Translations under genes and position numbers: made by a program
In this document: positions 10,601-24,489 of the stretch, one piece after another
Layout of the letters: every line of letters starts with the position of its first letter
How positions within the stretch are numbered: position 1 is the stretch's first letter
The notes under the pieces: generated by a model
Seen by the model: only the letters and a program-made list of their open reading frames with translations
What the model was told of the DNA's origin: nothing
Database searches by the model: none
Assembly: GCF_963966145.1 (NCBI RefSeq)
Contig: NC_091053.1
Location: 310,001 to 374,000, forward strand
DNA length: 64,000 nucleotides
Direction: 5' to 3'
From: Tenebrio molitor
Lineage: Eukaryota; Arthropoda; Insecta; Coleoptera; Tenebrionidae

Positions 10601-13555
10601 CTTTTTTAATAGGGATAAATATTTCGTGTAATTGTTGATAAATAAATTGTGAGAAATGCTTCAAATGACCTTACATTTGACTCGCTCAAAAAATATTGAC
10701 AACGAGTTAAAGGCAGGGTACATTTTTGAGAGTATAATTAAATGTTGAAGAAAACAATGTTTGAATGAATAGAGTAATTTATTAATTGCAGAAAATAACA
10801 CGGCACAAATTGAACAAATACTTGAACGATAAAAACAACAGAAAATTGTATACCTAAAAGATAAGCCTAAACTGTAATTTGATTCTCCACACTTTCTGCT
10901 TTGCGTTTCTAAGAAATCATCTTTCGAGTCTTCCAGCAATTAATTCAGCGTTTAATTTCTTCACAACACTCGAAGTACGTATTTTACTCAAAGTGAGGAC
11001 TAGTTCAGAGTGTGACTTATTTTCTTCTGTGAATATATTAGGTAAATTACAAGAAGTTTACGAGACTAAACTTCAACCGTCTTAAATCCCTCCCCCGTTT
11101 CGCACAACAAAAATAGCATCACCACCACTTCACGATTTACTCTTGGCCGAGTGTCAAATTGCTTTCTATAAAAAAATACTTCCATCATAACACCACCAAC
11201 AGGGCGGGAAAACAGCATCAGATTTAATGGCGTGGAATATCAGGTCTTGTAGTGAAATCCTGAAAATAAAAAGGTGTGCTGTGGTTACTTTTAGGACGAG
11301 TAGGACAGACATTTTTGTCATTTCCATCCGCACAGGTCTGCTAAAATATTCATAAAATAATTACAGACTCGGTTTATTAAATTTTATCGCATCCTGGGCC
11401 ACACGCACGTCCGCCTGTTTATTTCGTCTCTTAATCCTGCTCTCTCAGGACTCTTTAGTGAAAGTTTTGTCGGCAGTTAGTTGCAGCCGAGTTCGATAAA
11501 ATACGAAAATAATCAATTAGTTGCTTTTTTATTCCGTCGAAAATTTATTCTCGTATGTACATACGAGAATATAAATTGAGTCATTTATTGTGAGCTCGCT
11601 AAGTTTACTGGATCCTCATGGCAGTTCCGCCGGAAATTCCAACATAATTTTTTCCTCGTGGAAATTGGGGTAAAATATCTTATTTCGGTCTAGCGGAAAG
11701 ACATTCCGTTATTTTCCTTACTAGAAATTACCATTTTAAGATTTTCTCTATTGTAATGTGGTCGATTACTGTTCTGTCGCGAGCACAGCAGCAGAAGGAA
11801 TTTATGACGTTAGTTGCGGAAAATACCATGTTTCCATATTTACTTTTTGATCTAAATATACCACCTGTTCCAAATTTCGATGTCCTAAATGATTCTCTAA
11901 CTATTTTAACCTCGTTTTCTTCTTTACATATTTACTTCAAAGGCAAAAATGAAAATTTGTATAACCGATATAATCACATGTACTCGTATTTTACTTCTCA
12001 TTTATATTTGTCGTAATTTATTTAAATTTTTATTCGAACAAATTTAATATAGTTACACTACGCAATAAGTGGGATAGAGACATACGTAATTACAGCGAGT
12101 ATGAGTGAAGTTTGCACAACGAGGCCGTAGGCCGAGTTTGTGTAATCATTAATTATTAAAAAAGCTATTTTGAGGCGTTGGATGTTCTTTAAATATTCAT
12201 TTTCATCTCCAAATTACAAATCGAAATTGCGTGGTCAAACTTGCGCATCTATAATTTAAAAAAGTAAATGAAAATATATAGTTTGTGAAGAGAGAATGAG
12301 TTCTTTAGATTTTCAGACATAAAATTAACAGCGTCAATCGTCATTTTTGTTCTCGTCTCTGAAAAATCTCGGGTTAAATATGAGTTACCTTATTTAATTA
12401 ACTTTAAACTTTCCCCTTTTTATTTTACGCCACGGCTCACGTAAAGTAAGTCATTACCTGCCTGAAATGAGTAAGATAAATAGGATATATCGCACGGTCA
12501 TGCATAAAAGTATTTTTACTTGCAAATACTGGATTAGTGGTACTAAAACCTTCAGAAAATCGTTAAAATGTAAATAATTTTGATCTGAGGTGGAAGATGT
12601 TTAAAAATAATTTAAGCACCGACTACAGTTGGTGAGAGTTGTAGAAAAATTGGAGTGATAAAAATATAACACACGTGAATTGTTAGCCAACTAGTGAGTA
12701 GGCGATTTAATAATAGATAAATATAAATAATACACTTGATTGTTTAAGCAATTCAGCTTTCATCAATTTTTATAATTACTTTAAAAATAATATTTAGAAT
12801 AGAAAATTTAGAAGAAGAAGAATATTCTCCGTGTCTTTAACTGAAGCTGTAAATACAAAACTGTTTTACGTTATACATTTTCTAATATATTTCCCCTCGG
12901 AAAAAGAACTCTTATGATCGAATAATATTCGATTACATCATATTGTATGGAAAATTTTCACAAATAGCTCCCAGGATCAGAACTGGGTTGATTAAATGAA
13001 GCATCCGATATTTCGTAAAGTGACAAGGTTGCAATAAAACAGACAAGTGGTGGGGTTAAAACAAGAACTGATGACATAATTAAAAGTGTCAGACAAATAT
13101 CTCTACGTGGCTTGTCGCAATAAGCTAAGATTATTTTTATTACATATTTCTTCGTCGAATAAATGACGTTTAATTTTTGTGGTTTGACAGCTGATCCTGC
13201 TATTCCATCTAACAGTTAATGGAAACAAAAGCAAGCACCACACATTTTTTGAACACAGGTTGCCTTCGTATGTAGAACTTTACTGACTAGAAAATTCAAT
13301 CTTGCAAATATGTAAATGTAAATAAGCACATCTGGCTCATACCTTAAAGCTGAATCAGACGGAGATCATTTTCGAGTGACTTTACAAAATCTCATAATTA
13401 TTTTATTCTTCAATTGTATTTTATTGTTAGGTAAATGAGGCTAAGTATAAAACTTCAAGATCAATATTTTTAAGTTTTGTTCTATGATCCTCTTTCATAG
13501 AAATTCTCTGTAAATTTTAATTTTTTTCCCTGCCACTGATAAAACCGATTTTTTA
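7639..13555. other. about 5.9 kb without recognisable genes
   Basis: AT-rich, with many stops in all frames. The short ORFs at 10661-10939, 10879-11085 and 11756-12016 have AT-driven amino-acid composition and no support. A small GC-richer patch near 11380-11480 shows nothing identifiable. This may be part of a very large intron of the minus-strand gene at the left edge. Confidence 0.5.
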
Positions 13556-13786
13556 AACTTGGTCCATTTCTGTTTGCCGCTGTTTCGTTTGTAGACTCTT
13601 CCAAGCTGACGGGGCGGCGGGTCGATAACGTTTCGTAGTACGCTCACGGAGCTTACTACCAAACCCGTATTTCCACATAATCATACCATCCCGACGTTGT
13701 GGCGGAATCTTCTTAAAGCTCTCTGGTAACTCCGAACAATATGTATTACCTGGGCAGTGTATTTTACCTGAGCGTCCTTTAATCAG
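13556..13786 (-). other. open exon-like stretch, unrecognised (stop at 13553)
   Basis: The minus strand is open for 77 codons from an upstream TGA at 13789-13787 to TAA at 13555-13553, in sequence clearly GC-richer than both flanks. The peptide has biased, protein-like composition: two cysteines in HCPGNTYCSELPESF, then KIPPQRRDGMIMWKYGFGSK, then a basic tail. There is no early ATG, so it would have to be a 3' exon or a relic. Possible acceptor and donor AGs occur near its start (CCCAG|GTAATA reads as a donor). It stops 37 bp from repeat family A copy 2. I do not recognise the protein. Confidence 0.35.
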
Positions 13787-13823
13787 TCATCGGTATAGTA
13801 TACGTTTTTTGAAGTAATTTGGC

Positions 13824-14831
13824 ACCATTTAAAAAATACACGATTTAATTATATCAAACGCAAAGAAGGTTGATACAATTTTTGAAGTGAAAACTTCTTT
13901 AGGCGCGCCACATGCATTTTATTCCCGGGCAGTGAATTAGTTTCATGCGACACGGTAAAATCGTTCGCAACACAAGTGAAAATTGTTCGCAGCACGACAC
14001 GGCAAGCTAAAATCAAGGGAGTCGAGTTTTTAGCGGAGCGAGCGAAAAACAAACTGTGCGTCACTTGTCAATTTGAAATTTTCATTGTACGTTGTGTTGT
14101 GACCTGACTGACCTCAGTGCAGAGCTGCAGGAGTAACTGTACATATATGCAGGATATTTGACGAGTGATAATGAGCCTGACGTAATTTAAAATGCAACCC
14201 ACACTATATTTCCGAAAAAAGCTGGCTACTGTCATTAAAATGTCCGGCTTTTTTTGAAAATGTATTGTGGGTTGAATTTATTATTCCGTCAGGCGCATTA
14301 TCACTCGTGAAATACCCTGTCTAGTTTTATATAATATAAACGATAAAGACACGACAAATATTGTAAGTTTACAGATGAATGTAGGATTTAATACGTAATT
14401 CTCAATTATATGCCTTCAACAATTCATCTATTGGAAAAATTTGTGTAGCAAAATGTGAAGAGGTAAATGGACAAATTATCATAATACAGAGTATTGCTAT
14501 GAAAACTTGTGTTGTGTTCAATATCATCGTCAAGAAAATAAAACTTAAACATCCAAACCTAACCTCACAAATTTTGCCAGAGTGTACTCGTACCTCTAAA
14601 CGCGCACGTATTTGCAGTTTCTATTGAAAAATACAGATTTTTGATATTTATTTAAAATCAGCATTGGATTTAAATAATATTAATTATTTATGCCTTGCTC
14701 CTTATCCCTCCAAGTACTATCATCCATAATAATATATTTTTTATAGAATAGCTACATATTACTTAAAATCAGTAACGAGCATCATAGAAGTTCACTTCTG
14801 TCGTGCGGTTTTAAGCACACACTCTTTTTTT
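13824..14831 (+). mobile_element. 1-kb repeat family A, copy 2
   Basis: Nearly the whole of 264-1246 is repeated here, starting at CCATTTAAAAAA and ending at TTTTAAGCACACACTC. The differences are a few short indels and substitutions; for example a 41-bp insert near 14720-14760 is absent from copy 1. The short ORF reading leftward from 14064 is only TIR sequence. Confidence 0.75.
14148..14321. mobile_element. palindromic MITE nested in repeat family A, copy 2
   Basis: Same nested inverted structure as at 583-756, with GCAGGATATTTGACGAGTGA at the left and the inverse of CACTCGTGAAATACCCTGT at the right. Its presence at the same internal position in both copies of family A shows it travelled with the host element. 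Confidence 0.65.
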
Positions 14832-16737
14832 CATCTCTATTCCACAACGAGAAAAACATTTTCATTTGACCTATTACGAAGTTAACGAATCGGTAACCGT
14901 TCAACTGAAATATTGAATCCGACCTCATTCCCGACGTTCAAATTAATTTTTCCAATTTTGTTTCCTTAATCGACCATTGTTTTATTATTCGTTTTTATTG
15001 TACCTTTTTATTCGGCAGATGAATTACACCGGAATAGACTGATAACCCGGCGCATCCGCCAAATTTCAACACTTAACACGATAACAGGTTATACATTTTC
15101 TTATTAATATTCTTTGTAAGAAAACCGTGCAATTTTGGAAACTTAAAATCTTGACAGAAATAAGATTAGAATCGCTCTCCTAAAGTAATGTGACGAAATG
15201 GAAACCAGAGTCTCGGCGGTCGAAGCAAATCCAATAAAGCAAATTGATAGAATCATGATTCATGGCCAAATTTATTTTTAGAAGTAGAAGAATTGCCATG
15301 TTCTTTCTTTCAAATTGAATTTACATCCTTTGAACTATTTTAATTGCACACTAAATTTTGTGTTTCACTAGATACATTTTTTACTACAGTACATTTCATG
15401 TTCAGAATCTCATCGCTTTATTTATCTGATTCAAAAAGTCTTTCAACATGTAAATCTCAAATGCCGAGTGACAAAATATTTAAATTTTATTTTGTTTATC
15501 CTTCTCCATTCTGAAATTGCAGCACGTTGTCAGTGGTTGCGATGTTTTTTTTTATACTAAACAGTGTGTTTACGTGTAACACAATTTCCCAGAACACTTT
15601 AAAATTAACTTACTCGATTTGTGTTAAAAAAAACATCGTAAAAATCGTATAAAATAAATAAATTAAATCACCTTTTCACATAAACCTTCAACCTTGACTT
15701 TTTTTCTAAGTTTAATTAACGAAATGTTCAAACTTCGCCTTCAAAAATGAGACAGGAATCGTCTGTGAAAACGCTGTCATAATTCAAGAAGCTAAACGCG
15801 AAGAATGTTCTCCAGAGGTGGTACATCACGGAATACATTTTTACGATTGTGAAAATTGAAACTTTGAAAGGTATCAAACACATTCAAGCTATATTTCTGC
15901 ATGTATCACACTTGAATCGATAAACTAGAAAAATATTGCTTAAAAGATAAATTTACGAAGATCCTGAACACCAATCGACAATTTCTTCACTTTCATTGGT
16001 TTATCTTATATTCTAAATTAACCGATTTGATTAATTGAATTTGTTGCAAATATGAATCAATAAATCACCAAAGGTTTAATAAATGCAAAAATATTTTAAA
16101 ACTTCCGATAAATTAAACTGAACGGCAGTTCCACAAAATAAACACAAAATGGAAATTTCGTTAACCAATTCGTAAATTTTTTCAAACACGTGATCCTGCA
16201 TATTTATTGCACGAACGTTGGAAGCACGCAAAATACATTTTTTTGTTCGACACTGTCAGAATTTGAGAATTTTCTCCTGTGTGAACGGATTTTGATAAAT
16301 GTCACAACTTGTCAAAATGAAACGTCAAGCTAATTTTAAGGATTTTAAGCGATTTGGAGTCTTTAATGGGCTCGTCGAACAAAAAAACGTTGTATTCAAC
16401 TCCTTCGTGTGTAAATTGGGCCTTTTTTGGCACTCCAAACCCATTTTACACACGAACTCATTAAATAAACCTACGAGTTGTTATGAAATTTTTGACAATT
16501 ACCGCAAGGTATTATTCACTTTTATTGTTTATTTGCAATTTTTGAAAAATGACGACAGTTCATTATATTTTTAGTTGTTTCAATAAATTCTTCTTGAAAT
16601 TGTTGGTCAAGTAATTAAGTCAAACTTAACTTTACTTATTAAGTTAAAACCCGTGCCACTACAACCAAACACACAGGCGGTGTCTTGGCAAGTTACATCA
16701 CAGCATAACCACTCTCCTTCAATTCTGAAATAGTTAT
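14832..16737. other. gene-free, AT-rich
   Basis: No coding or RNA gene is visible. At 16402-16462 a small inverted repeat pairs CGTGTGTAAATTGGG with CCCATTTTACACACG; the ORF running over it (16299-16574) has no other support. Confidence 0.5.
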
Positions 16738-16863
16738 TTACATTACAAATGCGGTAGACTACATTTTACAGCGCGAGATTCTTAGATTGAAACACGACCG
16801 CGCAGCGGGAGTGTTTTAACAAAGACCGAGCGATGTAAAATGCCTACCGCATTAGTAATGTAT
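16738..16863. repeat. inverted-repeat element, about 126 bp
   Basis: TTACATTACAAATGCGGTAG at the left pairs with CTACCGCATTAGTAATGTA at the right, and inner arms ATTTTACAGCGC and GCGATGTAAAAT continue the match. This looks like a small foldback or MITE. No second copy was noticed in the window. Confidence 0.6.
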
Positions 16864-17176
16864 TAATCTTTTTAGCTGACTACTCGTTTTCTCAAATTTA
16901 AAATTTGTTATCTATTATACCGATAACTGACCTTTACTTACGATTTACCACTCCGTGCGGTAAAATGATAGATAGTTTGATTAGTGTGTAAAAATCAAGA
17001 TACCGTAGCTGTTCAAAATGTGTAAACATGTCATTCAGAGTTGAGGAGGCCAAAAATTTTTTTTAATTGTATAAATGTGTCAACAAATTAAGAAGACATT
17101 TTTAATCGAAGTGACATTTTCAACACGAGACTATCCTACTTTAAAACTTGTAACGCTCCTGTCGTGAAAATTTATT

Positions 17177-17425
17177 TTAACAAATAAGCTCCCACTCTGG
17201 TAATTCGAGTCTGAAACTGATGTCGTGGTTTTCTCGGACGGTTTCAGCAACAGATAGCTTTAATTGGGGGTCGAGTTCGTAAAATAAAAAGATGGGTCCA
17301 TTAAATCGGCGAAAACTTTCACCCTGTTTAGAAAATAATGGTGGGAGTCGGATAGGGAAGCTTTTGTAGTTCGAAATAAATTGTCTGCTGGTTCTCACCC
17401 TGGGATACAAATGAAGTGTTGCCAT
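17177..17425 (-). other. 82-codon open frame, unrecognised
   Basis: The peptide has protein-like composition (FNGPIFLFYELDPQLKLSVA in the middle, LELPEWELIC at the end). An AG that could serve as acceptor (TTTGTATCCCAG) lies just after the nominal ATG, so the sequence from VRTSRQFISNYKSF onward could be a 3' exon. AATAAA (17176-17171) follows the stop codon directly. Against it, AATAAA is frequent in such AT-rich DNA and no upstream exon was found. Confidence 0.25.
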
Positions 17426-18273
17426 GAAGAAAAGAGTAGGTACAAGCGAAATTTTATTCCAATCTTGATGAAATGATTACCGTCCAATTTATTGTTCATT
17501 ATAAATTTACAACATTCATTGTAAAGTGTAATGTTTATTGAAAAATGAAGCTCCAGTACGTTACACAGATGTATAAATAAATTCTGTGGGGATAGATACA
17601 TCACATTTTTTATTTTATGATGATGCATAATAGGTATGTGTATACTGTTATTGGAATTTTTTGCGATAGAGAATCTTGTGCAGGATGTCAAAGGTATAGA
17701 TTTATATTGCAGGTGCGTGTATCGATTATATTTCGGCAAAATGACAAGTTTACGGAAGTTTACTAATCCATAATTCCAGTTTCTTTAGTTTATTGCTTTC
17801 GTGGAATAAAATGTCAATAAATTTCTTATCCTAAGACGTCATCCCTTCTCACAGGAAACCGTTCAATCTAAAAGTAGTACAAGTGTCAGAAAGAGCTCAT
17901 AAGGAAATAATTGATTAATATTATTTTTGGTGTCAAATGTGTCAAACTCATGATGTGAAATTACTAAAAAAACGTATAAACAATTCTTAATTATATCTTA
18001 ATTTTTAATCGAGCTTTCATCATTTCATCTAACTTTTTTTGCTAATGAATTTCCTATCTAATGAACTATTTTCGCGTCATTACTCCACGAGGCAGTAATC
18101 GTAAAGCCTAAACACATCGTTCTACTAAAAACAAAGAAAAAATGCTAACCAAAAATCTTGCTACTTTTATTAAATTCTGAAGGTTTCATTCATTTTTCCA
18201 TAAAGCCTTTACTGTGACGTCACAATCAAAAACAATAATAATTGTGTTTTAGATGGCAATGCCTGGCGCTTCA

Positions 18274-18983
18274 TTTTAACGCACTGTTGCCAGATAGTCA
18301 GCTCCATGATTGCCAAGTCGCATGATACGAATTATAAAATTCTCGTCGCGAAATGAATTGGTAAAAATATTCGCTGGATTTCCGACTCGCAAGCTTAAAA
18401 AGTTCGTCGTGCGGGCAGTTAATGACAAAAAGCTGACACTTTGCTAAATCGATTGATTATGTATTAGGTGAACATTAAAAAAAAAAGTTCAAAAATTGTA
18501 GTGTGCAAAAGGGCGTTACTCAAAATTTTCGAGTTACGTAGCTTATCCGATAGCCAATGTTCAAGTATTTTTTTTGGTGGAAATTTTGTAATATTTTCTG
18601 TAGGCGTTTGGTTGTAAAAAAATAAACAATTTAAGAAAAAGTATTGCTGCTTATGGAAAGAATAAAATTCAAATGCCTGTATCTCTGTTCGACGCTCGCC
18701 AAAAATTCGTTAATTTTGCCGGGTTTTTACGCTTCTCACTCCATTACTGGAAAACTAAGCCCCAAATCGAAAAAAAAATATTCTTTAAGAACCAAAGACC
18801 GATATCTTTTGATTACAATGGTGTTTATTATTATGATTTTGAGGGAAGATTAATCAAGTTATGATTAAAAAACTAACGTTGCAACAAAATCTCTTAGGAC
18901 TAATAAGCGCAAACGTCGATCACCCTCCCGCACCTCTCTGTTCTCTGCGCTCGGCCTTTGCCTATGATCTACCGAAACAATTA
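18274..18983 (+). repeat. 0.7-kb dispersed repeat D, copy 1
   Basis: The segment from TTTTAACGCACTGTTGCCA through GAGTTACGTAGCTTATCCGA to the GC-rich CCTCCCGCACCTCTCTGTTC is found again, inverted, at 35369-36062. The short ORFs across it differ between copies, so it is treated as a non-coding or decayed mobile repeat. No TIR, poly(A) tail or LTR boundary could be recognised. Confidence 0.7.
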
Positions 18984-21900
18984 CATATTTTGTTTGTAAT
19001 ATTATTTTATGGTCAGCAATATAGACATAAAAAAAGAATTCGACCTTGGAAAAGGTCAACTTTTTAATATGTTATTTGGATCTCAGCTAAGAATAAAAAA
19101 CCAAATTTGCAACTTCCAAAGACTTGTGCGCGCTGCCAAGGAAGTGCGAAATTTTCACACTATTTTCAGTTTTTCCTCAATATCTCCTAAGGACCTAAAA
19201 AAGTTGAACTTACCTTTTTTAAACTAGATTAAATTCGATTCTTACTTTTTGTGACTTATTTTATTCCTTTGTTAAATAAACAGCGATCAATCGATCATAT
19301 TAAACTCCACAACAATCAATTTTAAATAATTATTAATCTTATAAAATTTTCTATTTAGTTATTTAGTTCTTGAAAGCTCTTAGAATTTCTTGCTTGATTA
19401 AAAGCTGCTTTTACACATCATTCACGCACTTTGCCTCTCATCTTAGTCAGTCATGACAAAAATCTTCTTTAAGTCTTTAAGAGAAAAAGAATTAAGGTAT
19501 GAAGCAATTGCTTAGAGAACGTATGTGGTTTTATTAAATTGTAAATTAAATCTAGTAATGTAGATAACAGACGAGCCATAGAAGAAAAATAAATTACCAT
19601 AATAATAATGTTATTTCAAATTGAGGTTTTAAAGCTGGATTGCAGATTTAACATTACATGTATTATCAAAATAGTAAAATTCACATATATTTATGGATTA
19701 CATTAAAATTTATAATTTTTAAATTATGTAAATGTGGTCATAAATGTTTCATAAATGTATTTGTTCAGACTAGTGATAAAAGATATTAATCAATGCCAGT
19801 AATAACATGATAAATAAACATGAATATATATTATTATTTAAATATCGGCTCTGTGAGTATTGATTTTTTATTAGATACAAGAACCTTTTTGCCGAGAGTT
19901 AAAGTGAAACTGACCGTTAAAATTCGATAAAACAATCTGTTTTAAAGCATAAATAAATTGCATCGTGATGAAGACAGTAATCGATTCTTCTACTAAATAT
20001 TATATAATCGTGCCTCCAATTTCTAACCAGACCTTTCTGCTGAAATTACATTTTCTCTTAAGCGAATTTTGTTTTTTATCATCGACTAAACCGGATCAAA
20101 CATTATTCTACTTTGAAATTTGGTTTGGCAAATAGTACAAAGAAGAGTCATTTCATCTTGCCAATATTCAAGTATTCAAGTTTAAAATGTGTTCGAAAAA
20201 CGCAAAATTCAATGATTAGCAGCAAATGGTAAAACGAGACCCAGTAATTAAGCTTTTCGTTTAATCTTCTCTGCGTGTAATTAAAAAACTTTCTATACTT
20301 GAAAAATATAACGAAGGCAGAAAGTCGAAGTAGTTGTTTTGCATGATCAAAGCGAAATCAATAAAAAACTTGAGTGAAATGAATGCAGTACGAGTACTAT
20401 TATAAAGTTTTTATTATGCCTGAACTTTTTGAAGAAAACTTTCGGAACATAATTCGATAAACTTCGCGTCCTTTCACTAACGTTCTGCAAAATACACACA
20501 ATAAATAAATGAAACAAGCAATAGTTGTGTGAAAAGACAACTGAATACTCGTATTTTTACCACACAGCAGCTTTTCCAAAATAAATTAATTTTTAATTCA
20601 ATTATCTTTTTAATAAATTGTTGTTCTCTCCCTCTTTAGAAAATGTCTTTCGCTTTCGTGCTTCACCACTGTCCATCAATTTTTCGCAAATCTAACTCCC
20701 CCACTGCCCCTACAAATTCAACTCTCACCCAGAAGCCGCAAACCACGAAACCTCTTCGTATTCCCATCGGTCCCATATCGTTGAAAAACGACCAAAAATA
20801 GCCGTTGTCGAATAATAGCGTGCGTCGATTTTAATTCCTCCGTCGATTTGTTAGAAAAAGTTTTTTTTACCCCCCGAGAAAACACTTTCCCACCACAATT
20901 ATCCATTCCGCCGTTTTGTAACGTATTTACGGGTGAAGGTGGCGTTAAAACGTCATCCTCGCCGAAAAATTCCATTTAAAATATTTATGTTACGGGTCCT
21001 CGACGTATTTCACGAGGGTGTGCGCAAGTTGAGCGTGAGAGTCCTGCCGATTATGGCGTGTCAGCAGGAATTTTGTTGATTAGTTTCATCGGTACCCCGT
21101 TTTGGATATGTTTGCTTTCGAAATTTGCCCAACAAGAAACGTGGCTGGTAAGACGTGTAATAAGTGGATTACTTTTGAGGGGGACTTACCAAAAATTCTG
21201 GATTCATATTCAGAGCAACTGTCGGCAGTTAAAAGACACGGATTACGATTTCGGTTGACTCAGGAAGACTTCAAACGCTCATGGAAATTTCTCTTTTGAA
21301 GTTTATGTGAAATCCCGGTAGTGTATTAATTCAAAACAAAAGCTTACCAAAGTCGCAAAAATACTACGAAGAATATTCTAGGTCACGTTCTCACTACCAA
21401 AACTTATTCGTAGACCGGCGCATTCACCATTCTTAAAACCCGAATCGATTTACCTACTTTAAAATCCTAATTAAACTTACATAATACAAATGTACTAATC
21501 AAAACCAGTAGAATTAAACTCTGAACGTGAAAAATATCGATAGCAATAAATACTCTCAATATAATTCAACTTTTGACAATTCAATTAAATACCAACTGAC
21601 TATAGTCGATTGAACCAAATTTTGTGGGTTGGCATCCCTGAGTATATGCTAAGCTTCGTCATTGTCAACATGTCATGTCTTGATTCATTTTTTAGGTTAT
21701 GATTTTGGAAGTGAATAAAGAACATTATAAATAAGATTTTATAAATTAGTAAAACTTAACATTTCAGGTCAATTATTCTCCTTCAAATTATTTAATTTAG
21801 TTGTTTGTGCCCAAAACCAATTTTAAACATAAAGCGTCATAATGGTAACTTTGTTTAATTGAAGTTTTGCTTTGACATATGCCAACATAAAGCTTAAAAT

Positions 21901-21989
21901 ATGTGACCAACGTAAAAAAAAAATCACTGCCATTTGCTATAAATCACTCACTACTAATTCTATTAAAATGATTGTGCCCTTGACATTTA
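18984..21989. other. 3 kb without recognisable genes
   Basis: AT-rich. A GC-richer patch at 20700-21290 holds short open frames on both strands (minus 20718-20975, plus 21058-21299) with no domain or clear splice pair. I see nothing identifiable. Confidence 0.45.
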
Positions 21990-22300
21990 TATCGCGCGTC
22001 CAAATGAAATCCTGGGCTTGAGTAAGCGTTGGAAACAATAAACCGTTTAGGTTTAGAACAGTGTAAAGTTTGAATTTCCCGCCGTTTGACACGCATGACA
22101 TTTGTTTATGTTTAATCGGGACATAATTGAACATGTTTGTTTTCAGCAAAGGGTGCCTTTAAATATTTGCTTCGAGAGTACGAATTGTTAAGTTATTCTA
22201 TTTTTAATGTAAAACATTAAAAAAAAAGAAAGATTTTTTGGCTCTAAATTTTAGGTTAGCTGTCAACGTGCTCCAATTAATCTACGCTTTAAAAAAGCAC
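21990..22300 (-). mobile_element. MITE family B, copy 2 (one end truncated)
   Basis: The left end ATCGCGCGTCCAAATGAAAT then CCTGGGCTTG matches family B. The interior (GTTTAGAACAGTGTAAAG, CCCGCCGTTTGACAC, GTTAGCTGTCAACGTGCTCC) runs opposite to copy 1. The match stops after TTTAAAAAAGCAC near 22300, so the right TIR is missing. Confidence 0.7.
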
Positions 22301-23490
22301 GATATTTAGATTTTATGTTATGTCAACGTCTTCTTGAAACAACTAAAAATTGAGATAATATTATTACCACTCTCTTGAAACAATAGGTATCTTTTTTTGT
22401 ATACTTAACATTGCAGATGTATTAATCAAAAAGAGCTGATGGACTTTGCAAGATCAACAGATTTGCTCGATAAATTAAACTGAATTTAAAAGGGTACTCA
22501 ACAATTTCCGCGCGAAAAATCCTTAACAATAATTTAATGTGATATTAATTTAATATTCTTCCAACAATAATTTCATAAATTTGAAGTAAATAAATTGTGT
22601 TTGTTAGCTAAATATTTATTTGTCGACTACATTCTTATATAATCATGAGTCTAATTATTGTTTTAACTGTTAAAAAATGATGCGCATTTCATTCATTTTT
22701 GACGTTTCAGTGTTTGCATCTGACAGTTTCATAAAATGTTGAAATCAATTAAAAATATTCAATTTTTCAGTTAATGCTACAGGAGAAGGGTTTCCAATTT
22801 TAAATCAATTTCAGCACACAGCATAAAATTTAAATGCAAATAACGAACGCACGTGATTGACGCTCGAAGGGTGATTTTCGTTCATTCCACAAAGTTAAAA
22901 TATAGCTATTTTTTTAGAGGGACATCTTAAATTTACCGATTTCACATTTAACACATTCGAGGATCTTAAAGTTTAGACTATTCAAACATTCACAAAAGCA
23001 GAAACAATTTATAAATTAGATTAAACCAGATTTTTAGTCTGGACGAGAACTGTAGTTTGTCTCAATTCTAAATTTCCACCACGTGTTGAATTATGTTGGT
23101 AAAATAGAAATACATATTTCTAAATTGGGGATTCTTAATAATCAAAGTTGGCAATATAATTATTTCACAAACATGATTCGAAAACGTTAAAATTAGTTCA
23201 TAACTTTATTTTGCTTTTAGAATTTGATTTTCTACCTACTTACTTGCTGCATTTTAAAAAAGGTTTTCGTTCTTTTCCTTTATTTTAAAATTTTGAGTTG
23301 TAAAAACGGAAATTGACAGATAACCTAGCAAATACAATCTGACCCATTTTTCACCAAACAGTCTTGCCGGTTGTATTTCCAACGTAGTTGGTGGAAATTT
23401 AGAATTGAGACAGACTTTATGTCGTAAATTAACACCCTTATCAAATTAAATAACAAAGTGTATGAAAAAAATACAAATTTACGTATATAA
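22301..23490. other. gene-free, AT-rich
   Basis: I see nothing in this stretch beyond AT-rich unique sequence. Confidence 0.5.
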
Positions 23491-23723
23491 TACAAGGTCA
23501 TTATAAATGATTGTCCCATCGCAATAAACGTTGGTGGCTTAGTTGAATGGCTGCAAGCCTCATAACATGAGTGAGACGAGTATCGCCGATAGGTGGCGCT
23601 ACCGGAGGTAGTGGAAATCTGTCTACTAGTTTGTCTAAGGTTGTGAGGCTGGCGGCACATCAAAAATTTGTGTGGGTTTTCAACGCCAACTGCGATGGGA
23701 CAATCATTTATAATGACCCTGTA
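23491..23723 (-). mobile_element. 233-bp MITE, family C copy 2
   Basis: Ends TACAAGGTCATTATAAATGA and the inverse at CATTTATAATGACCCTGTA match family C. The interior is the reverse complement of copy 1 at 4054-4287, including TAGGTGGCGCTAC and ACTAGTTTGTCTAA. The open frames running through it on both strands are element sequence. Confidence 0.85.
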
Positions 23724-24489
23724 TTAATTATTCATAAAATTAATACCAAATGTGCGAAAAAATGCGCTGATATTTGTTAATAAAAATACATCGAAACATG
23801 AAAAGCAAATGGTGCCAAAAAGGTGGCTCTAAAATCGCCATGCATAAGTAGAAGTTTTTTTAAAGAATGTTTTATGACTATGTGACTATAGCAACACGAA
23901 AATACGCATAGAATATACATTGTTAGCGTCAGCCATTGTAAACATTTATTTCAACTTCTCCTTGATGATATTCTGAAAATGCAAACAAGCGCGCAGCTTT
24001 GTTTTTCACTTCGAAAATACAGTTTTTTCAGTACAAGGCCCCGTGATCAGAAACCTTCATATCAGTAGTTATTTCCAATACCACTTGTCTACAAATGTTA
24101 TTTTCGACCAACTTGTTATTCCACCATATAATAAAGCTCAGACACCGGTTTCACTAAATAAAAACTTCTAGATCGTGCTTTGTGTCATTTGGAAAAGAGA
24201 TGACGACGCCCAGAATGCCACGCCTACTTTTTTTTTAATTCTTTAAAAAAATCCGTCATATCTAAAAGACTGTCAAAACAAAATTCAATTAAACTCGCAT
24301 TGTTAAAAAATGGCTCGTTGATATCGACCTCAAGAAGATAACTGAATAATTCAAGCAAACACCATGAAGGAGCAAAAATTTACAAATCTAATAAAAGCTA
24401 TGTACACAAAGAGTGTAATTGGAAAAGTTCGAAGATAAATTTGGTAAAAAAGATAAAAATTTCGTTGATAACATTATTATTATTATTAC

